Of a DNA stretch of 64,000 bases, positions 16,528 to 25,700 are shown piece by piece. The notes beneath the pieces are model-generated. The model saw nothing but the letters and a program-made list of their open reading frames with translations, was not told the DNA's origin and made no database searches. Position 1 is the first letter of the stretch. Every line of letters begins with the position of its first letter. This DNA comes from Rhizohabitans arisaemae (GTDB lineage Bacteria; Actinomycetota; Actinomycetes; Streptosporangiales; Streptosporangiaceae), in NCBI RefSeq assembly GCF_025996515.1, contig NZ_BLRH01000021.1, positions 242,690 to 306,689 of the forward strand, read 5' to 3'. Made by a program: the position numbers and the translations under genes.

Positions 16528-16851
16528 ATGCAGCCTCTTCCCAGCACACACTCTCCGTCTCTGGAGACCCTCCAGCGTTATGTCGCGGAGATGGAGAAGG
16601 AACGCGGCTTCTCCGATAGCACCATTATCGAGCAGTGTCTGAAGCTCAGCGAGGAGACCGGGGAGGTGTGCAAGGCCGTACGCAAGCACACCTCCTTGTC
16701 GATCGATCCCACCAGTTCGACGGGGACCGTCGGCGCCGAGCTCGCCGATGTCCTCATCTACGTCGCGGCCATCGCCAACCGTGCGGGAGTCGACTTGTCC
16801 GAAGCTCTGCGGGCCAAGGAGCAGGTGAACGAGACTCGTGTTTGGACATGA
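16528..16851 (+). CDS. MazG-like nucleotide pyrophosphohydrolase
   Basis: The 107-residue all-helical protein carries the MazG signature: KLSEETGEVCKA (EExxE) and, 30 residues later, ELADVLIYVAAIANR (ExxD), which bind magnesium. These enzymes hydrolyse NTPs to NMP and pyrophosphate and act in house-cleaning or stress control. The ATG at 16528 follows a GGGA site; the frame extends to a GTG at 16492, which would add 12 unsupported residues. It marks the left edge of the accessory island and has no operon partner. Confidence 0.85.
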   Translation: MQPLPSTHSPSLETLQRYVAEMEKERGFSDSTIIEQCLKLSEETGEVCKAVRKHTSLSIDPTSSTGTVGAELADVLIYVAAIANRAGVDLSEALRAKEQVNETRVWT

Positions 16852-16867
16852 CAATGGGGCGTTGTCG

Positions 16868-17330
16868 CTATGAAAGCCTGAAGAAGGCAGTGGGCTGACC
16901 TGCCCGAGCAGGCGCTTCGAAGAAGTCCTGAAGCATCGAGGTGACCGCAGGGTCGTTCCTGGTCAGTTCGTAGCCGCCGAACCGGTCCACCTCATACCCC
17001 TTGAGCCGCAGCGCCCGGTCTTCGGCGGCCATCTTGGAGCACAGGTGAGGTATGGCGGCCGCGCCTGCCTCCATGCCGTCCACTTAGTGTTGCTGGCCGT
17101 CGACTTCCAGGACGACACGGGCACTTTGCGGCAGGAGCAGCAGGAAGTCCATGCGCTCGCGTCCCAGCATGCTGTCCTTGCCGCCTGCGGGTCTGCGGGT
17201 CGTAGTGCAGGCACACCTGCGGGATGAGGGCAAGGCAGCGGATGGTGTCCTCTCGCAGGAGGGGGCCCGGGCGTAGGCGGGGAAGAGGACCTGCTCGGGT
17301 TTGCTCGCCAGGGACCTCTACAACTGAGAG
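16868..17330 (-). pseudogene. Broken PD-(D/E)XK-like (DUF559-type) protein
   Basis: Three minus-strand pieces in different frames fit one protein: LALIPQVCLHYDPQTRR, then MLGRERMDFLLLLPQSARV and VLEVDGQQH, an in-frame stop, then SKMAAEDRALRLKGYEV and RFGGYEL. The order Asp (MDFLL) and ExD (EVDG) resembles the catalytic core of DUF559/Vsr-like nucleases, seen in some abortive-infection proteins. One frameshift and at least one stop show that the gene is dead. It may be the decayed edge of the defence-like island. Confidence 0.6.
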
Positions 17331-17590
17331 CACAGACGCCCCAGGACAGCACGCAGAGCCCTCAACGCGACGGCGATCTCGTCAATGTCCAGCCGGAGGT
17401 TCTTCCGCTCCGTGCCGTATTCCAGCAGCTCGTCCCAGGTCAGACGGGTCAGCACTGACGCGGCGTCCACGTCGGCGAGGTCGCCCAACGGCCCCTTGCG
17501 CAGCTGCTCCACCCGCGCGGAATCGAAGATCGTCCCGTTCGGCGTCTGGCTGAAACCCTTCAGAAAGGGGATACCGGGGCATCGCCTCAT
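17318..17590 (-). CDS. Hypothetical protein, possibly a gene fragment
   Basis: The open frame of 90 residues includes TWDELLEYGTERKNLRLDIDEIAVALRALRAVLG, whose regular amphipathic pattern looks like real protein. I do not recognise the family. It ends where the broken nuclease-like gene begins and may be the former N-terminal part of that gene. GC skew and codon use are mixed. It should be treated as a possible remnant. Confidence 0.35.
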   Translation of the reverse strand: MRRCPGIPFLKGFSQTPNGTIFDSARVEQLRKGPLGDLADVDAASVLTRLTWDELLEYGTERKNLRLDIDEIAVALRALRAVLGRLCSQL

Positions 17591-17739
17591 AATCCGCTGG
17601 CCGCTCTGATCTCGGGTGGAGGATTGCTGAACTGCGCTATTTGAGCACCTGAACCTGGACGCAGGTCCCTCCAGGGCGACTCCGCTAACTCGGCCACTCC
17701 TGCCTTACCCACCTAGGCGAAGACGGCTGGTCAGCCGCC

Positions 17740-18005
17740 ATACTCATGGCTGAGCTGGGCGAAGATGCCCTGGTCGCGCCATGCGGCGTAGTAGGAGTAG
17801 ACGGTGCCGTGGGGCGGGAAGCCATGCGGCAGGTAGGCCTAGGCGATGCCGGTACGGTTCACACAGAGGATCGCGTTGAAGATGTCCCGCAGATCGGTGG
17901 GAGCGGGCGCGCCGGTCGGCGGCGGTCGAGCCGGGCCTGCCGCCAGGCGGTGAGGGTCGGTTCGATCAAGGCCCAGGGGGCGTCGGAGATGTCGGAGGGG
18001 TAGCT
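17740..18005 (-). pseudogene. IS5-family transposase N-terminal fragment
   Basis: Read on the minus strand, the segment contains YPSDISDAPWALIEPTLTAW, RQARLDRR, a frameshift, then DLRDIFNAILCVNRTGIA and HGTVYSYYAAW. This is the N-terminal domain of IS5-type transposases. The catalytic half is missing and there are internal frameshifts. A related N-terminal fragment lies at 29305-29555 in the opposite orientation. Confidence 0.8.
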
Positions 18006-18324
18006 GCGTCGAGGGTGCACACCCGACGTTTACGCTGTCCCTTCCAGGCCGCCGCGCAGCCTCGGGAACCATGACATCCCTACGCCAAACGGAATCCGGG
18101 ACCGATTGTAGCGCGAGACGGACATCAGCCCGCCGGGAAGCCGACGTCCATGCCAGGAGATACCTCGCGAAGCTCACGTATCACCCAACTGTCAACGCGA
18201 CTCATGCCCACACGCCATCCCCGAACACCCTCTCAGAGGATATCTGGAGAAAGGGGCTACGAAAACAATTTACCAGACCAAAAAGCATTGGCTGACTGCC
18301 AGGCCTTCTACTAGCGTGACACGC
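18006..18324. other. Intergenic region upstream of the HEPN-type gene
   Basis: These 319 bases are AT-richer than the flanks and contain no gene I can support. TAGCGT at 18313-18318, seven bases before the ATG at 18325, is a good -10 box for a leaderless transcript. Confidence 0.35.
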
Positions 18325-18444
18325 ATGACCGAAGAATCACTAAACGATCTCCGACCTCTAGATGGGCAGCTTGCTACCAGCCCTGCGGTCGATGAAAAAA
18401 GAGCGTTTCGCGGCCCCCATGTCTGGCTTAACTGGCAGGCTTAG
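18325..18444 (+). other. Leader ORF in frame with the HEPN-type gene, ended by an amber codon
   Basis: An ATG seven bases after a TAGCGT box opens a 39-codon frame that ends in TAG at 18442-18444. The frame is the same as that of the following gene and is open again from 18445, reading PLWQEFGLYSDTHIVGNLAV, which looks like coding sequence. So this may be the true N-terminus of the next gene, separated by one stop mutation, or a short leader peptide. Sequencing error is also possible. Confidence 0.4.
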
Positions 18445-18540
18445 CGTTTTGGGCAGCCAGCGCGCACAAGCTCCCGCACTCAAACGACACTCGTTCAACC
18501 GCTTTGGCAAGAGTTCGGCCTCTATTCAGATACCCATATA

Positions 18541-19569
18541 GTGGGAAATCTTGCTGTTGGTCCATATCGGGTAATGCATGCGTTCCCGGAAGGACTGCCC
18601 GCCCCTGGTAGATCGCGCATGGTGCTTGTGCTACGGGCACACGATCATCTCCTAGATCCGAAGCCTGGGCTGGGAGACCCTGAAGAGCAGGAGATCGATG
18701 CCTACGCTGGGGGTGACCTTGGTCAGCAGATGGCTTCGTTGTTGGCTTTAGCAATCGCCCAGCGCATCCGTTCTGGAGGCGTTATTCGCCATGCTTTCGA
18801 GGATGACCCACTGGGCTCACCTCTTGCTCTAGACCACTATCCGCCAACGCTAAGTATGCCTCGCAGCCGGCAGCTACTTCCCCGGGTCGCTAACGATGCG
18901 AATCTGCATGATAGCGAGCATTATCTGAACGTGTTCGCTCGCTTCCCTGCGCATGATGCAGTTGCGGTCATGCGCGCGGCTCATCAATACGCGGATGCGC
19001 TTTGGTGGGCCGACCTTGATCCTCGCATGTCTTGGATCAAGCTGTTTGGTGCACTAGAGGCTGCGGCCGATAATTGGGATTCTAGCGTCCGGCCGGACCC
19101 TGTCGCGCAGCTTAAGCGTCGGCATAAAGGTTTGCATGACAAGCTGGAAAGAAAGCACCCCGAAGCCCTCCAAATTGTGGCGAAGTCTCTGTCACGAATC
19201 TTGGGGGCCGAGAGCAAGATGATCGATTTTATTCTCAATTATGCACCAGACCCACCAGCGCAGCGTCCTGAGTTTGGCCAAATAGACTGGACGCAACTAG
19301 AGCCTGCCCTACATGTGCTTTACGATCATCGCTCCCGCGATCTTCATGGGGGTATCCCTTTCCCTGAGCCACTGTGTAGCCCACCGTTTTTTGATATCAA
19401 TGGTGTGCCCACCGAAGCGTTCCCGGGCCACAGTGCCTCAAGTGGTGGTGCCATCTGGCCAGCACATCGACTCCCGATGTATCTGCACACCTTTGCGTAT
19501 ATCGCTGGCGAAGCCCTGCGGCGCTGGTGGCTCAGTCTAGACAAAGATAAGGCACCTCGGATGCAGTAA
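18541..19569 (+). CDS. Apea-like HEPN domain protein
   Basis: From GTG 18541 the protein has 342 residues, but coding character begins about 30 codons earlier. The C-terminal half is helical and contains WIKLFGALEAAADNW and then LYDHRSRDLHGG. The RxxxxH pattern (about R264 and H269) with following GG is the signature of Apea-like HEPN domains, which are RNases or RNA-binding modules in phage defence. The N-terminal half is unrecognised. Base composition is lower in GC than the core genes, so recent acquisition is likely. If the upstream amber codon is real, the full-length protein is not made. Confidence 0.6.
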   Translation: MGNLAVGPYRVMHAFPEGLPAPGRSRMVLVLRAHDHLLDPKPGLGDPEEQEIDAYAGGDLGQQMASLLALAIAQRIRSGGVIRHAFEDDPLGSPLALDHYPPTLSMPRSRQLLPRVANDANLHDSEHYLNVFARFPAHDAVAVMRAAHQYADALWWADLDPRMSWIKLFGALEAAADNWDSSVRPDPVAQLKRRHKGLHDKLERKHPEALQIVAKSLSRILGAESKMIDFILNYAPDPPAQRPEFGQIDWTQLEPALHVLYDHRSRDLHGGIPFPEPLCSPPFFDINGVPTEAFPGHSASSGGAIWPAHRLPMYLHTFAYIAGEALRRWWLSLDKDKAPRMQ

Positions 19570-19963
19570 CCGAGAGTGCGCTTCGCCCCATACATACCCC
19601 AAAGAAGCTCGTATCATTCACCCATTTTTGGCGGCGGCAAGGAGCGCTTTCAGCCTCACATAATGATTGACCTCCCAACGGGTAGGAACGGAGACGGCGG
19701 AGTGCTTTAGGTGCAGCCAGAAAGCTATACGCGGTGGGTAGGCGGTGCGGCGGGCGGCCCGTGTTCCCGCTGTCGACCGGGACCGGCTTCCAGGCCGCAT
19801 GACGCGCGTGCCGCACTCCTCGGCGAGCACTCCGACTTGCTGACCTTTCGCTTGATCATGAGTGCCCGGGTACCAGTGAATTTCACATGTAACACCGGGC
19901 CCGCTACCTACGCGGTCAGCGGAGATCCCGGAAATGTCGTACCCCCGCTGTAGTGTCACGGCC
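19570..19963. other. Intergenic region before the HEPN-PIN pair
   Basis: No supported gene lies in these 394 bases. A minus-strand open frame (19618-19959) ends in SVPTRWEVNHYVRLKALLAA, which could be a decayed fragment, but its N-terminal part lacks protein-like composition. TAGTGT at 19951-19956 is a probable -10 box for the next gene. Confidence 0.35.
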
Positions 19964-20728
19964 GTGAACGATGCTCTCGCGCATGAGCGCCTGGTCGGTG
20001 TACTTCAACTCATCGACCGTTGGGGCGGGCTGTACGAACGGCGGTGGGGTAAGCAGGCGCCTTACCAGGAACAACCCGAGCTTGCTTCACAAGTGGATGC
20101 GCTCATTGATGAGGTCCGAACAAGGACGAAGCTGGCCCACGATGTGATCACAGTGATGGGCGAGAAGGAGCTGGCGGCGAAGGTCGTTGAACACGAGGAG
20201 GGCCTTTACGGAGGCCATCCATTCACGCAAGCGCGCGTCGCGATAGTCGAGGCGGTTGCCATCCTGGCTCAACGGGAGGAATTGGCCGAGATAGTGGGGC
20301 CTATCGGGCCTCGGCTCGTGGCCTCTGAATTACATCCGAACATCTGGAGCGCGGCTGCGAAGCTGTGGGACGATGGTTATGTCCGCCCAGCGGTCCAGAC
20401 CGCCGCAACGGCACTCGAAGGGCTCTTGCAGCGCATAGCTGGGCCTGGCTTGTCGGGTGAGAATCTCGCCATCCTATTCTCGATCAACGATCCTACAATA
20501 GGATCACCTCGTCTTCGGCTTCGCGATGTCGACCCTACCTCGAAGACGTGGAAGTCAGCGCATGAAGGTGCTGCTGCGCTGGTTCGTGGTGCGTTCATGG
20601 GCGTGCGCAACCTCGTATCTCATCCCGGCTGGCCCGACCCGAGTCCTCGCGAGGCCATCGAGATGTTGGCCGTACTGAGCTATGTGGCGCACCTTATTGA
20701 CCGATCGGATGTTGTGAACTCTTCGTGA
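19964..20728 (+). CDS. TIGR02391/Ymh-like protein with HEPN motif
   Basis: This helical protein of 254 residues resembles the TIGR02391 (Ymh) family: LHPNIWSAAAKLWDDGYVRPAVQTAATALEG (positions about 125-155) is the family core. It then has AALVRGAFMGVRNLVSHPGW, in which RNLVSH (about R215-H220) is the RNxxxH motif of HEPN ribonucleases. The GTG lies eight bases after a -10 box, so the mRNA is probably leaderless. The stop overlaps the next GTG as GTGA. The pairing with a PIN-like gene suggests a toxin/antitoxin or abortive-infection unit. Confidence 0.75.
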   Translation: MNDALAHERLVGVLQLIDRWGGLYERRWGKQAPYQEQPELASQVDALIDEVRTRTKLAHDVITVMGEKELAAKVVEHEEGLYGGHPFTQARVAIVEAVAILAQREELAEIVGPIGPRLVASELHPNIWSAAAKLWDDGYVRPAVQTAATALEGLLQRIAGPGLSGENLAILFSINDPTIGSPRLRLRDVDPTSKTWKSAHEGAAALVRGAFMGVRNLVSHPGWPDPSPREAIEMLAVLSYVAHLIDRSDVVNSS

Positions 20729-21906
20729 CTACCTCGATCTGGGCGGGTATCTCGGCGATGCAGCTTGAGGACGACGGAACCATCTCGATCGTCCTCGTGG
20801 ATGGACAATGCATACGTTCATCGTTGGGGCGCACCCCGTTTGAACTCACCAGTGCGGTTGCCTCCATGATCTTCCTTCCGCAGTCATATCAACTGAAACT
20901 CCGCACCACACGTGGACATGACATCGTTGTTGACCTCCCGCAGCCCACGGACCTCGCGCCCTTGCGCGGACGACCGGCGATCTACCTAGATCAGAACCAC
21001 TGGAGCACCCTCACCAATACGATCCACCAGCCAGATCGTGTCCAGAATGAGCACGAGCGCAGCGCAGCGACACAGCTCATCGAATTCGCGAAGGCTCGCG
21101 AAGTACTTCTACCCATGTCCGCGGCGCATATGGCTGAAACGGCCAAGCAGGTCAACCATGAACAGCGCTACCAGCGAGCGCTCACAATTGCCCAGCTTTC
21201 AGGCGGCTGGCAACTACGCGATCCACTCGACTTGCGCCGATTTGAACTGCGGCAAGCATTGACGATCCGCTATCGCCGACGCTGCCTCATTCCACCTGCG
21301 GCCATCACTCTCGAACCGAACGCCGTTTACTTGGGTCGAGACAGCACGCTCCCCAGTGTTGGCCCCGACCTGCCTCCACCAGTTCAATGGGTCCTTCATG
21401 CCATCCGCTGCATCGGCGGAACCATCGATACGCTCCTCGACGCAGAACATGTCCCAACGACTCCTTCCTCTGGGTGGGCAGTCGGCCTTCAGCAGTTCGC
21501 GACGTTCTTGCGGAACAACCCGACTGGCAAGGAGGTGAAGCGGAAGCGGACGCATGCACGATTCATCGCTGACCTCGGACTAGAGTTTCCTGAGGAGGCA
21601 CACCGAGCTGACGTCACACCTGCGGAAATGTCCGACTGGGTGCTCAACCACAGCGAGAAAGACCTACCTACCATGCCAACGTTGGGCCTTTTCCGGGAGG
21701 TTCTCCATGAGAAGCTCTCCGACGGCAAGCTGCACTGGGCAGACAATGACCTCATCGACATGACATACCTGACCGCCGCGGCCGGCTACTGCGACTACGT
21801 TGTGGGTGAGCGCTCACATGCTGCCCACATTGGAAACGCAGCACGACGCCTAGGCAGAGCGAATAAAATTCACCGCAGCATCCAGTCACTTATGAAACAG
21901 TTCTGA
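20725..21906 (+). CDS. PIN-like domain protein
   Basis: The 393-residue protein begins with an 80-residue beta-rich region, then AIYLDQNHWSTL (Asp89), the first acidic motif of PIN-like nucleases. A helical middle follows, and near the end comes HWADNDLIDMTYLTAAAGYCDYVVGE, giving further conserved acids and the final strand. PIN domains are metal-dependent RNases. It starts with GTG overlapping the HEPN gene stop, so the two are made together. The large insert between the motifs is unusual for small VapC toxins; this is a larger, poorly described PIN-like group. Function is inferred. Confidence 0.65.
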   Translation: MTTSIWAGISAMQLEDDGTISIVLVDGQCIRSSLGRTPFELTSAVASMIFLPQSYQLKLRTTRGHDIVVDLPQPTDLAPLRGRPAIYLDQNHWSTLTNTIHQPDRVQNEHERSAATQLIEFAKAREVLLPMSAAHMAETAKQVNHEQRYQRALTIAQLSGGWQLRDPLDLRRFELRQALTIRYRRRCLIPPAAITLEPNAVYLGRDSTLPSVGPDLPPPVQWVLHAIRCIGGTIDTLLDAEHVPTTPSSGWAVGLQQFATFLRNNPTGKEVKRKRTHARFIADLGLEFPEEAHRADVTPAEMSDWVLNHSEKDLPTMPTLGLFREVLHEKLSDGKLHWADNDLIDMTYLTAAAGYCDYVVGERSHAAHIGNAARRLGRANKIHRSIQSLMKQF

Positions 21907-22322
21907 GAGGGCACCGCATTAGGAGAGCGGTGGCTGTACAGCCACCTTATGAGCTTTGAGCTGCGTAAACGGTTCGTATAGCCTGTGCCACCTACGAAGT
22001 CTCCCGCGCATGACCCGCATCCGTTCAGTGGGGTCGTTAGCAGGATGACCATCCGCATTTTAGGCGGAGCAATCACCCTGCTTGGCTGATCGAAACCATG
22101 GTCAGGCGCGTGTGGACGGTGACGCGGATGCCTCGACGTGTGGGGGCGTTGTTGTCAGCACTGCTATTACCTCAGCCATAGTCATCCGATGGCAAGCCGA
22201 CCCGGAGCGCAGGGCCGCCAGGCCCGAGCACCGGACGCGGCGTGGCAGCCTCTTGCGATCTCACGGCGGCCGATATCTGAATTGCTGTGCCTTGTCACGC
22301 TCTGTGGGAGGACAATACGAGG
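21907..22322. other. Intergenic region between PIN-like gene and membrane protein gene
   Basis: These 416 bases hold no gene I can support. A 33-base block at 22161-22193 (CCTCAGCCAT, then CATCCGATGGCAAG) recurs with few changes at 27637-27670, in the same orientation, on the other side of the STAND locus. It may mark a recombination or duplication boundary. Confidence 0.35.
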
Positions 22323-22679
22323 ATGACGGCTCGACGGTGGGTTCTGGTGGGAACGGCTGTGCTGGTGGCCGGTGTAGCCGTGATGCTGGTCTGGCTGCGC
22401 TGGGAGAGCGCAAACAAGGTCGCGACGGCGGTGTCGGCGCTGGCGGGGCTGGCGGCGGTCGGGGTGGCGGTATGGGTGGGCTGGACGGCGGTCTCGGCCG
22501 GTGGCGGCCGGGTGCGTGTCAGGAAGACGGGGGCGGCGACGGCTTCGGGGGCAGGGGATGCGAACACCGGTGTGGTGGGCAAGTCCGTAGCTGTGCCTGG
22601 AGATTTGGTGGTGGACGGGAGCGGGGATGCCAGGGCGTCGGGTGAGGGCGATGCCAACTCCGGTATCCGGTTGAGCTGA
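22323..22679 (+). CDS. Small two-helix membrane protein with repeated G-D-A-N motif
   Basis: The 118-residue protein has two hydrophobic helices (about 5-25 and 32-55), then a hydrophilic Gly/Ala-rich tail. The tail holds two similar segments, TASGAGDANTGVVGK and RASGEGDANSGIRLS. The next protein begins with a third version, SAESGGYANTGIHIGDV. Similar short ANTGI-type stretches occur at the start of actinobacterial STAND proteins. The ATG at 22323 follows GGAGG. It sits 25 bases before the STAND gene, so they form an operon, and the tail may be the point of contact between the membrane protein and the NTPase (inference). Confidence 0.7.
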   Translation: MTARRWVLVGTAVLVAGVAVMLVWLRWESANKVATAVSALAGLAAVGVAVWVGWTAVSAGGGRVRVRKTGAATASGAGDANTGVVGKSVAVPGDLVVDGSGDARASGEGDANSGIRLS

Positions 22680-22704
22680 CGCCGTTCGAAGGGCGGGCGC
22701 GGGT

Positions 22705-25700
22705 ATGGACGGCGGGCGCTGGAAGGGCGGTGTCCGAGAGAGCGGGGCGGCGTCGGCCGAGTCCGGCGGGTATGCCAACACAGGTATCCATATCGGGGAT
22801 GTCTATCGGGAGCCGGTGGCGCGGTCGGCGTACCTGGAACAGGTTGAGCAGATCTTCCCGTGGACGTTGGAGGGCCGCTCTGCGGAGCTGGCCGAGCTGG
22901 CGGCGTTCTGCTCGGGTGAGGGCGGGCCGGGTTATGTGTGGTGGCAGGGGCCTGCCTGGGCGGGTAAGTCGGCGTTGATGGCGACGCTGGTGTTGCATCC
23001 TCCGGCGGGGGTGCGGGTGGTGTCGTTCTTCATCACGGCACGGTATGCGGGGCAGAGTGATCGTCAGGCGTTCTTGGATGTGGTGTTGCCGCAGTTGGCG
23101 GAGCTGCTGGGGCAATCGCTGCCGCCGTTGCTGGGGGCGTCGACGCAGCAGGGATGGTTCAACCGGTTGTTGAAGGAGGCCGCTCGCGCGTGTGCGGGGG
23201 CGGGTGAGCGGCTGGTGTTGGTGGTGGATGGGCTGGATGAGGACCGGGGGGTGACGGTCGGGCCGGGGGCGCACAGCATTGCAGCGTTGCTGCCGCCGGT
23301 GGTGGCGGAGGGGTTGCGGGTGGTGGTGGCCGGGCGGCCCAATCCCCCGGTGCCCTCAGATGTGCCGGTGGGACATCCGTTACGGGACGCGCGGATCGTG
23401 CGGGCGTTGACGCCGTCGGCTGCGGCGCAGGTTATCCGTGATGACGCTGAGCGTGAGCTGGAGCATGTGCTGCATGGGGATACTGCCGGTCGTGACCTGT
23501 TGGGCTTGTTGGTGGCCGCCGGTGGTGGTTTGAGCATCGGAGATCTGGCGGAGCTGACCGGGGCGCCGGTGGGTGGGGTGCGCAAGTGGTTGCACGCGGT
23601 GTCGGGGCGGACGTTTACTGGTCTGGAGAGCCAGTGGCGGCCGGGTACAGGGGCGCGGGTGTTCGTGCTGGCGCATGAGGAGCTTCACACCGCCGCAGTG
23701 GAGTCGCTGGGGGCGCAGATGCTGTCGGGATGTCATGACCGCATCCATGCGTGGGCGCAGGGCTATCGGGATCGGGGGTGGCCGGCCGAGACGCCGGAAT
23801 ATCTGTTGCGGGGTTATCACCGGTTGCTGGGTTCGGTGGGTGATCTGGATCGGATGGTGGCGTGCGCGACTGATAGGGCGCGGCTGGATCGGATGCTGGA
23901 CATCAGTGGGGGCGACGTCGCTGCCTTGGCCGAGATCACCACCGTCCAGCAGTTCATCTGCCACCAGGACCACCCGGACCTGACCGCCATGCTGAAAGTG
24001 GCTGTCACCCGCGATCGCCTCATCAGACGCAATAGCAACATTCCGCCCCATCTACCCGCTGCCTGGGCCTATTTAGGGAATCCCAATCGCGCTGAAGCAC
24101 TCGCTCGCTCCATTGCTGATCCATCTGAGCAAGTAAAGGCGCTGAGTTATCTAGTGGAAGCCTTTGCTAATACCGGAGATCTGAGTCGGATCCGTCATAT
24201 TGCTGCAACTGCTGAAACCAGCGCACTTTCTATTTCACACCCAACTGAGCGGGCAAAGGCGTTGGGATTGTTGGTGGAGGCCCTAGTCGACGCTAAAGAT
24301 TTGGACCAGGCAATGCGCATCGCCCACTCCATCACCGACCACTCTGCACAGGCAGGCGTGTTGGGCTTGTTGGTGGCGGCTCTGGTCGACGCTGAAGATT
24401 TGGACCAGGCCATGAGCATCGCTCGCTCCGTCACTGAGCGCTCTGGGCAGGTACTGGTATTGAGTTACTTGGCAGGGGCTTTGGCTAAGGTCGGGGATCT
24501 GGATCGAGCCCGTGAGACTGCCGCCACCGCTGAAACCATTGCCTACTCCATAACCTCCTCCACAACCTCCTCCGCCGCGCAACCATGGGCGTTGATCCAG
24601 GTAGCGAGGGCTTGGGTATGGATAGAGGATCTGGACCGTGCTCGTGAGATCGCGTCGGCGGTGGAAGACATCACCAACTCCGTCGAACCCCCTTACTGGC
24701 AGGTACGCACACTGTGTCAGCTGCTGAACCTTGTGGTCCAACTCGGGGAACAGGAGGGGGTCCGTCGAATTGCCGCCACCGCCCAGAACATCACGCGCTC
24801 CATGTTGGATCTATCAAACAGGATAGAGGAACCGCATTCTTTCCAGACTGAGACGCTGAGCATTCTCGTGGGCTCCCTCGCTCATGCAAGGGACCTAGAC
24901 AAGGCTGAAACTATCGCCCGGTCAATCACCGACCCCACTTCCCAGGCAGAGGTGTTGAGCATCCTCGTGGGCTCCCTCGCTCATGCAAGGGACCTAGACA
25001 AGGCTGAAACTATCGCCCGGTCAATCACCGACCCCACCTCCCAAGCCAAGGCGCTGAGCCACCTGGTTGGAGCTTTGATTCAGGCCGGGGATCTGAACCG
25101 AGCTCGTCAGATTGCAGCGACTGCTGAAACTATCGCCCGGTCAATCACCGACCCCACCTCCCAAGCCAAGGCGCTGAGCCACCTGGTTGGAGCTTTGATT
25201 CAGGCCGGGGATCTGAACCGAGCTCGTCAGATTGCAGCGACTGCTGAAACTATCGCCCGGTCAATCACCGACCCCACCTCCCAAGCCAAGGCGCTGAGCC
25301 ACCTGGTCAAGGCTCTCGCAGAAGTTGGAGACTTGAATAGGGCAGAGACCATCGCACACTCCATCACCGATCCCTCTTCGCAGGCTGCAGCGCTGAGCTA
25401 CCTGGTAGCAGCCTTGACTCAGGCTGGGGAATTGGACGAGGCGGAGACCATCGCACGCTCCATCACCGATCCCAACTGTCAAGCACAGGCATTGAGCCGA
25501 TTTGTAATGACCTTGATTCAGATCGGTGATATAGATCGAGTCCGTCAGGTTGCAGACGCCGCTGAAGCTGCTGCGCACTCAATCTCTGATCCCGCCGGAC
25601 GGGTTTGGGCGTTGAATAGTCTGACGGAAGTCCTAGCCCAGCTCGGGGATTTAAACCTAATCCGCCAGATTGCGGTTGCCACTGAAGCCGCCGCCCGCTC

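Noticed and set aside
17640-17710. tRNA-like stretch (minus strand GCAGGAGTGGCCGAG)
   Set aside because: Resembles the 5' half of a tRNA-Ser/Leu, but no anticodon arm, T arm (GTTCGA) or matching acceptor end could be found.
24862-25307. CRISPR-like repeats
   Set aside because: Repeats are 99 and 120 bases, contiguous without spacers, in frame and encode helical repeats.
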